Shown here: positions 61,313-64,000 of the stretch, piece after piece
How positions within the stretch are numbered: the first letter of the stretch is position 1
How the letters are laid out: every line of letters begins with the position of its first letter
Assembly (NCBI GenBank): GCA_008933805.1
Contig: WBUH01000014.1
Span: 1-64,000, forward strand
Reading direction: 5' to 3'
Source of the DNA: Bacteroidota bacterium
Lineage (GTDB): Bacteria; Bacteroidota; Bacteroidia; UBA8524
DNA length: 64,000 nucleotides
Notes under the pieces: model-generated
Told to the model about the DNA's origin: nothing
Databases searched by the model: none
What the model saw: the letters and a program-made list of their open reading frames with translations, nothing else
Translations under genes and position numbers: made by a program

Positions 61313-63703
61313 ATGAAAAACCTTTTACTATTAAAGGCATTATGCCTTTTTTTTCTGTTGTCTGTGATGCATTATGTGCAGGCACAGGGAACTCCTGAAA
61401 TTTTATATTACAAGTTTAACGGTTCAGGTACTACTGTGCCCAACCTTGCCAGCAGTCCGCCATCCGGAACAAGTACAGCTTCTTTGGTTGGCTCAATTTC
61501 TCAGGGCTCAACAGGAACGTGTAACGGTAAGGCCTTAGTGGGAACCGGGGCAACCAGCACCAATGATTATGTGAATACAGGATGGACTACAAGTGTGAGC
61601 GGTTCATGGACTATTTCTTTCTGGACAAACAATATTCCGTCAACAACCACTACATACTACATTTTTGGAGATGTAAATGCAGGTTCTTTCAGGTGCTTCA
61701 CAGGCGGTGTTGCCGGTGCCGGTAACTGGATTTTACGCGGACCGTTAACCGATGTGCAGGTAGTGGGTGGTGCATCTACCTCTCCGGCAGTTACAACGTT
61801 TGTTTACGACTCAACAGCAGGTAAAATATTTGCATACCTTAACGGAACGTTGGTGAATACCGTAAACCAAACAGGATTTTCATTAAGCGGCTCCGGTCCT
61901 TTTAAAGTAGGTGGTTATTCAAGCAGCAACAGCCTTCCTTCAGGCTCGTTGATGGATGAGTTCCGATTCTACAGGCGCGCACTTTCAGCCACTGAAGTTG
62001 CAAAACTGCGTTATTTGGGAAACACCTACGACTCTATTGGTGTATCAAAATGCGGGAGCCACATTTCACCTACAGGTAAAACCTATACTACCACAGGTAT
62101 TTATTACGATACTATCAGTCCTAACTACTATAACTGCGATAGTATTTTAATTACTAATCTTACCATAAAGAAAAACTCAACATCAACCTTAACCGTAAGT
62201 GCTTGCGAAAGCTATCTTAGCCCTGATAATAAAACCTATACTACATCAGGTACCTATAAAGATACCATACCCAATGCAATAGGCTGTGATAGTATTATTA
62301 CCATTAATCTAACGATAAAGAAAGCTACTACCAGTACAATTTCTCCGACATCGTGTTATACCTATACCAGCCCAAGCGGTAAAGTATTTTCATCATCGGG
62401 CACCTATATGGATACCATACCCAATAGCGGGGGCTGTGATAGTATTATAACCATCAATTTAAAAATTAACGGCACCACTTATGGCAGTATCTCCCCATCG
62501 GCTTGTGATAGTTATATCAGCCCGAGCGGAAAGTACACTTGGTCAGGGTCGGGCAACTACTTAGATACGCTAACCAACAGCAATGGTTGCGATAGTGTAA
62601 TAAACGTAACGCTTACCATTCATAGCTCTTCATCCAACATCGCATTTGCAACTGCTTGCGACAGTTACCTAAGCCCAAGCGGTAAACACACTTGGACTGC
62701 TTCAGGTGTTTATCAGGATACTTTAAAAGGTTTCTGGGGTTGTGACAGTATATTGGTAATTACCCTTACGATAAACAATAGCACAAAAGACAGTATAGGG
62801 GTTACGGCTTGTAACAGTTACATGGGCCCAAGCGGTAAATATACTTGGACTACTTCGGGTATTTACATGGATACCATTACCAATGGTATTGGTTGCGATA
62901 GCGTGGTAACCATTAATCTTACAGTAAATTATTCTACCACAAGTTCAATATCTCCTGCCGTTTGTAACCTGTATACAGCACCTAGTGGCAAACTGCTTGC
63001 GATTACAGGCAAGTACTTAGACACCATACCCAATAGTGTAGGTTGTGATAGTGTAATCTCAATAGACCTTACTGTAAATTACAGCAGCTTTAGCAGCATT
63101 TCACCTACCGTTTGTGATATATACACCAGCCCAAGTGGTAAGGTATTTACTTCATCGGCCAGCTTTATTGATACCATACCCAACGGCATTGGTTGTGATA
63201 GTTTAATATCTGTTAACCTAACTGTAAATACTGTTAACCCCGGCATTAGCCAAAGCGGCTTTGTTTTAACTGCTGCTGCAACGGGTGCAACCTATAGATG
63301 GTTAGATTGTGATAACAGTTATTCAGTAATTTCAGGCGAAACCAGCCAATCGCTTACAGTAACTGCCAATGGCGATTATGCCGTTGAGGTAACACAAGGC
63401 GGATGCACCGATACTTCAACATGTATCAGCATTACCAACGTGGGCATAGAGCCTGTATCTTTTGCAAACGGTATTGCTCTTTACCCTAACCCAACTAAAG
63501 GTAAGTTTACAGTGCAAACCAACCAGCCCATGCTGGATGCAACAGTTAAAGTAACCACGCTAACAGGTCAAACCGTTACTCAAAAAGTTCATGTTAATGG
63601 CAACACTGTTGAGCTTGACCTAAGCAAAGAAGCCGCCGGTATTTACTTTGTAGAAGTAGCCGATAACGGAAACATTGCGAGGATTAAGATTGAGAAGTTT
63701 TAA
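61313..63703 (+). CDS. LamG-like protein with eight 50-residue Cys repeats and T9SS domain
   Basis: A 796-residue exported protein. Signal peptide 1-25 ('YVQAQ'); LamG/concanavalin-like domain (about 27-235, 'WTISFWTNN', 'SLMDEFRFYRRALSATEVAKL'); then eight tandem repeats of 50-51 residues whose first cysteines are C247, C298, C348, C398, C449, C500, C551 and C601. The repeat pattern is 'C-(D/N)-S-Y-x-S-P-S-G-K ... G-x-Y-x-D-T-I-P-N-x-x-G-C-D-S-I-I-T-I-N-L-T-I', with two cysteines each. An Ig-like segment and a T9SS type A domain ('IALYPNPTKG', about 720-796) follow. Each cysteine pair may form a disulfide. Probably a surface adhesin or binding protein. Confidence 0.9.
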   Translation: MKNLLLLKALCLFFLLSVMHYVQAQGTPEILYYKFNGSGTTVPNLASSPPSGTSTASLVGSISQGSTGTCNGKALVGTGATSTNDYVNTGWTTSVSGSWTISFWTNNIPSTTTTYYIFGDVNAGSFRCFTGGVAGAGNWILRGPLTDVQVVGGASTSPAVTTFVYDSTAGKIFAYLNGTLVNTVNQTGFSLSGSGPFKVGGYSSSNSLPSGSLMDEFRFYRRALSATEVAKLRYLGNTYDSIGVSKCGSHISPTGKTYTTTGIYYDTISPNYYNCDSILITNLTIKKNSTSTLTVSACESYLSPDNKTYTTSGTYKDTIPNAIGCDSIITINLTIKKATTSTISPTSCYTYTSPSGKVFSSSGTYMDTIPNSGGCDSIITINLKINGTTYGSISPSACDSYISPSGKYTWSGSGNYLDTLTNSNGCDSVINVTLTIHSSSSNIAFATACDSYLSPSGKHTWTASGVYQDTLKGFWGCDSILVITLTINNSTKDSIGVTACNSYMGPSGKYTWTTSGIYMDTITNGIGCDSVVTINLTVNYSTTSSISPAVCNLYTAPSGKLLAITGKYLDTIPNSVGCDSVISIDLTVNYSSFSSISPTVCDIYTSPSGKVFTSSASFIDTIPNGIGCDSLISVNLTVNTVNPGISQSGFVLTAAATGATYRWLDCDNSYSVISGETSQSLTVTANGDYAVEVTQGGCTDTSTCISITNVGIEPVSFANGIALYPNPTKGKFTVQTNQPMLDATVKVTTLTGQTVTQKVHVNGNTVELDLSKEAAGIYFVEVADNGNIARIKIEKF

Positions 63704-63732
63704 GTAACACAAGGCTTTATAACCAAGCTAGT

Positions 63733-63780
63733 GCAAAGGCACGAAGATGCAAACACTGTTTTGCGTTTTCGTGCCTTTGT
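63733..63780 (+). terminator. Long hairpin after the LamG gene
   Basis: Left arm GCAAAGGCACGAA (63733-63745) pairs with TTCGTGCCTTTGT (63768-63780), and the inner parts (GCAAA / TTTGC) pair as well. It lies 30 nt after the stop. The GGCACGAA core is related to the GGCACTAAG repeat at 14923-14978, so it may be an interspersed repeat used as terminator. Confidence 0.6.
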
Positions 63781-63880
63781 AGCTAATGGGCATTGCATCG
63801 CTATTAAAAAAGTTTGCTTTACACCCGTATCTATGAAACTTTATCAGCAAAAAATTCGTTACCATTGTTGGTAAATCACA

Positions 63881-64000
63881 GTGAAACTTCTGCTCAAAAC
63901 ATATTGCCTTTTTATTCTGTTTTGTACCGTTTTGCAAGTCAGCGGGCAAGATGCTGAATGGTCTAACCCTGAAAAATTCCGTAACCGTACGGCATTTACC
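63881..64000 (+). CDS. Start of an exported protein (cut by window end)
   Basis: An open frame of 40 codons runs from a GTG at 63881 to the end of the window without a stop. The translation begins with a signal peptide (V/M-K-L-L-L-K-T-Y-C-L-F-I-L-F-C-T-V-L-Q-V) ending 'VSGQDAE', followed by the first mature residues. Family cannot be told from this piece. Confidence 0.55.
   Translation, partial: MKLLLKTYCLFILFCTVLQVSGQDAEWSNPEKFRNRTAFT

Overview
The window comes from a member of the Bacteroidota. Many proteins end in a type IX secretion (T9SS) type A sorting domain with a 'YPNPA'-like start. A gliding-type ABC ATPase (GldA) is present, lipoproteins carry Bacteroidota-style lipoboxes, several genes have the phylum's TAnnTTTG -7 promoter element, and Shine-Dalgarno sequences are not evident. 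I cannot place it to order. No transposase, integrase, CRISPR array or rRNA was seen; one tRNA gene (Arg-CCU) is present.

Layout. (1) 14-12016, minus strand: a copper/silver handling cluster. In transcription order it holds a HYC_CC_PP protein, a T9SS multicopper oxidase, a T9SS thioredoxin-like protein, a haem c lipoprotein, a beta-propeller lipoprotein, a DUF2231 membrane protein, a DUF3347 lipoprotein, an SRPBCC protein, a CusA pump split into two ORFs, a TolC-type channel and a CusB adaptor. (2) 12101-22168: tRNA-Arg, a lipoprotein, a Cys-rich HMA protein, a divergent HxlR regulator/oxidoreductase pair, two small unknown genes, metG, an alpha/beta hydrolase, a DUF5916 outer-membrane protein, and a two-gene unit of a Panacea-domain protein plus a small membrane protein that looks like a PanAT toxin-antitoxin pair. 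(3) 22449-24152: paaB, paaC and paaD without paaA or paaE, behind a 20-bp palindrome. (4) 24174-44540, minus strand: seven tandem paralogous T9SS-exported modular proteins. They share an N-terminal module of about 370 residues. The number of Ig-like repeats falls along the array in transcription order: 5, 5, 3, 3, 3, 1, 0. (5) 44613-55794: a fatty acid desaturase, gldA, an FG-GAP T9SS protein, murF, rho, and a small glycosyltransferase / lipid kinase / epimerase group. (6) 55795-64000: an intergenic cluster of six palindromes, a GT87 membrane glycosyltransferase with a MORN-repeat protein, a second repeat-rich intergenic region with two MITE-like 84-bp elements, a phosphopantetheinyl transferase divergent from a WD40 protein, dCTP deaminase, a LamG protein with eight 50-residue repeats, and the start of a further exported protein.

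How the parts fit. The copper cluster joins export from periplasm to outside (CusABC-like) with secreted or surface redox enzymes that can oxidise Cu(I). The tandem array supplies a set of surface or secreted proteins of graded length, probably adhesins or binding proteins delivered by T9SS. The most unusual items are the graded, mosaic tandem array, the cleanly split but residue-complete CusA, the candidate PanAT pair, the orphan paaBCD set and the palindrome cluster at 55862-56070.
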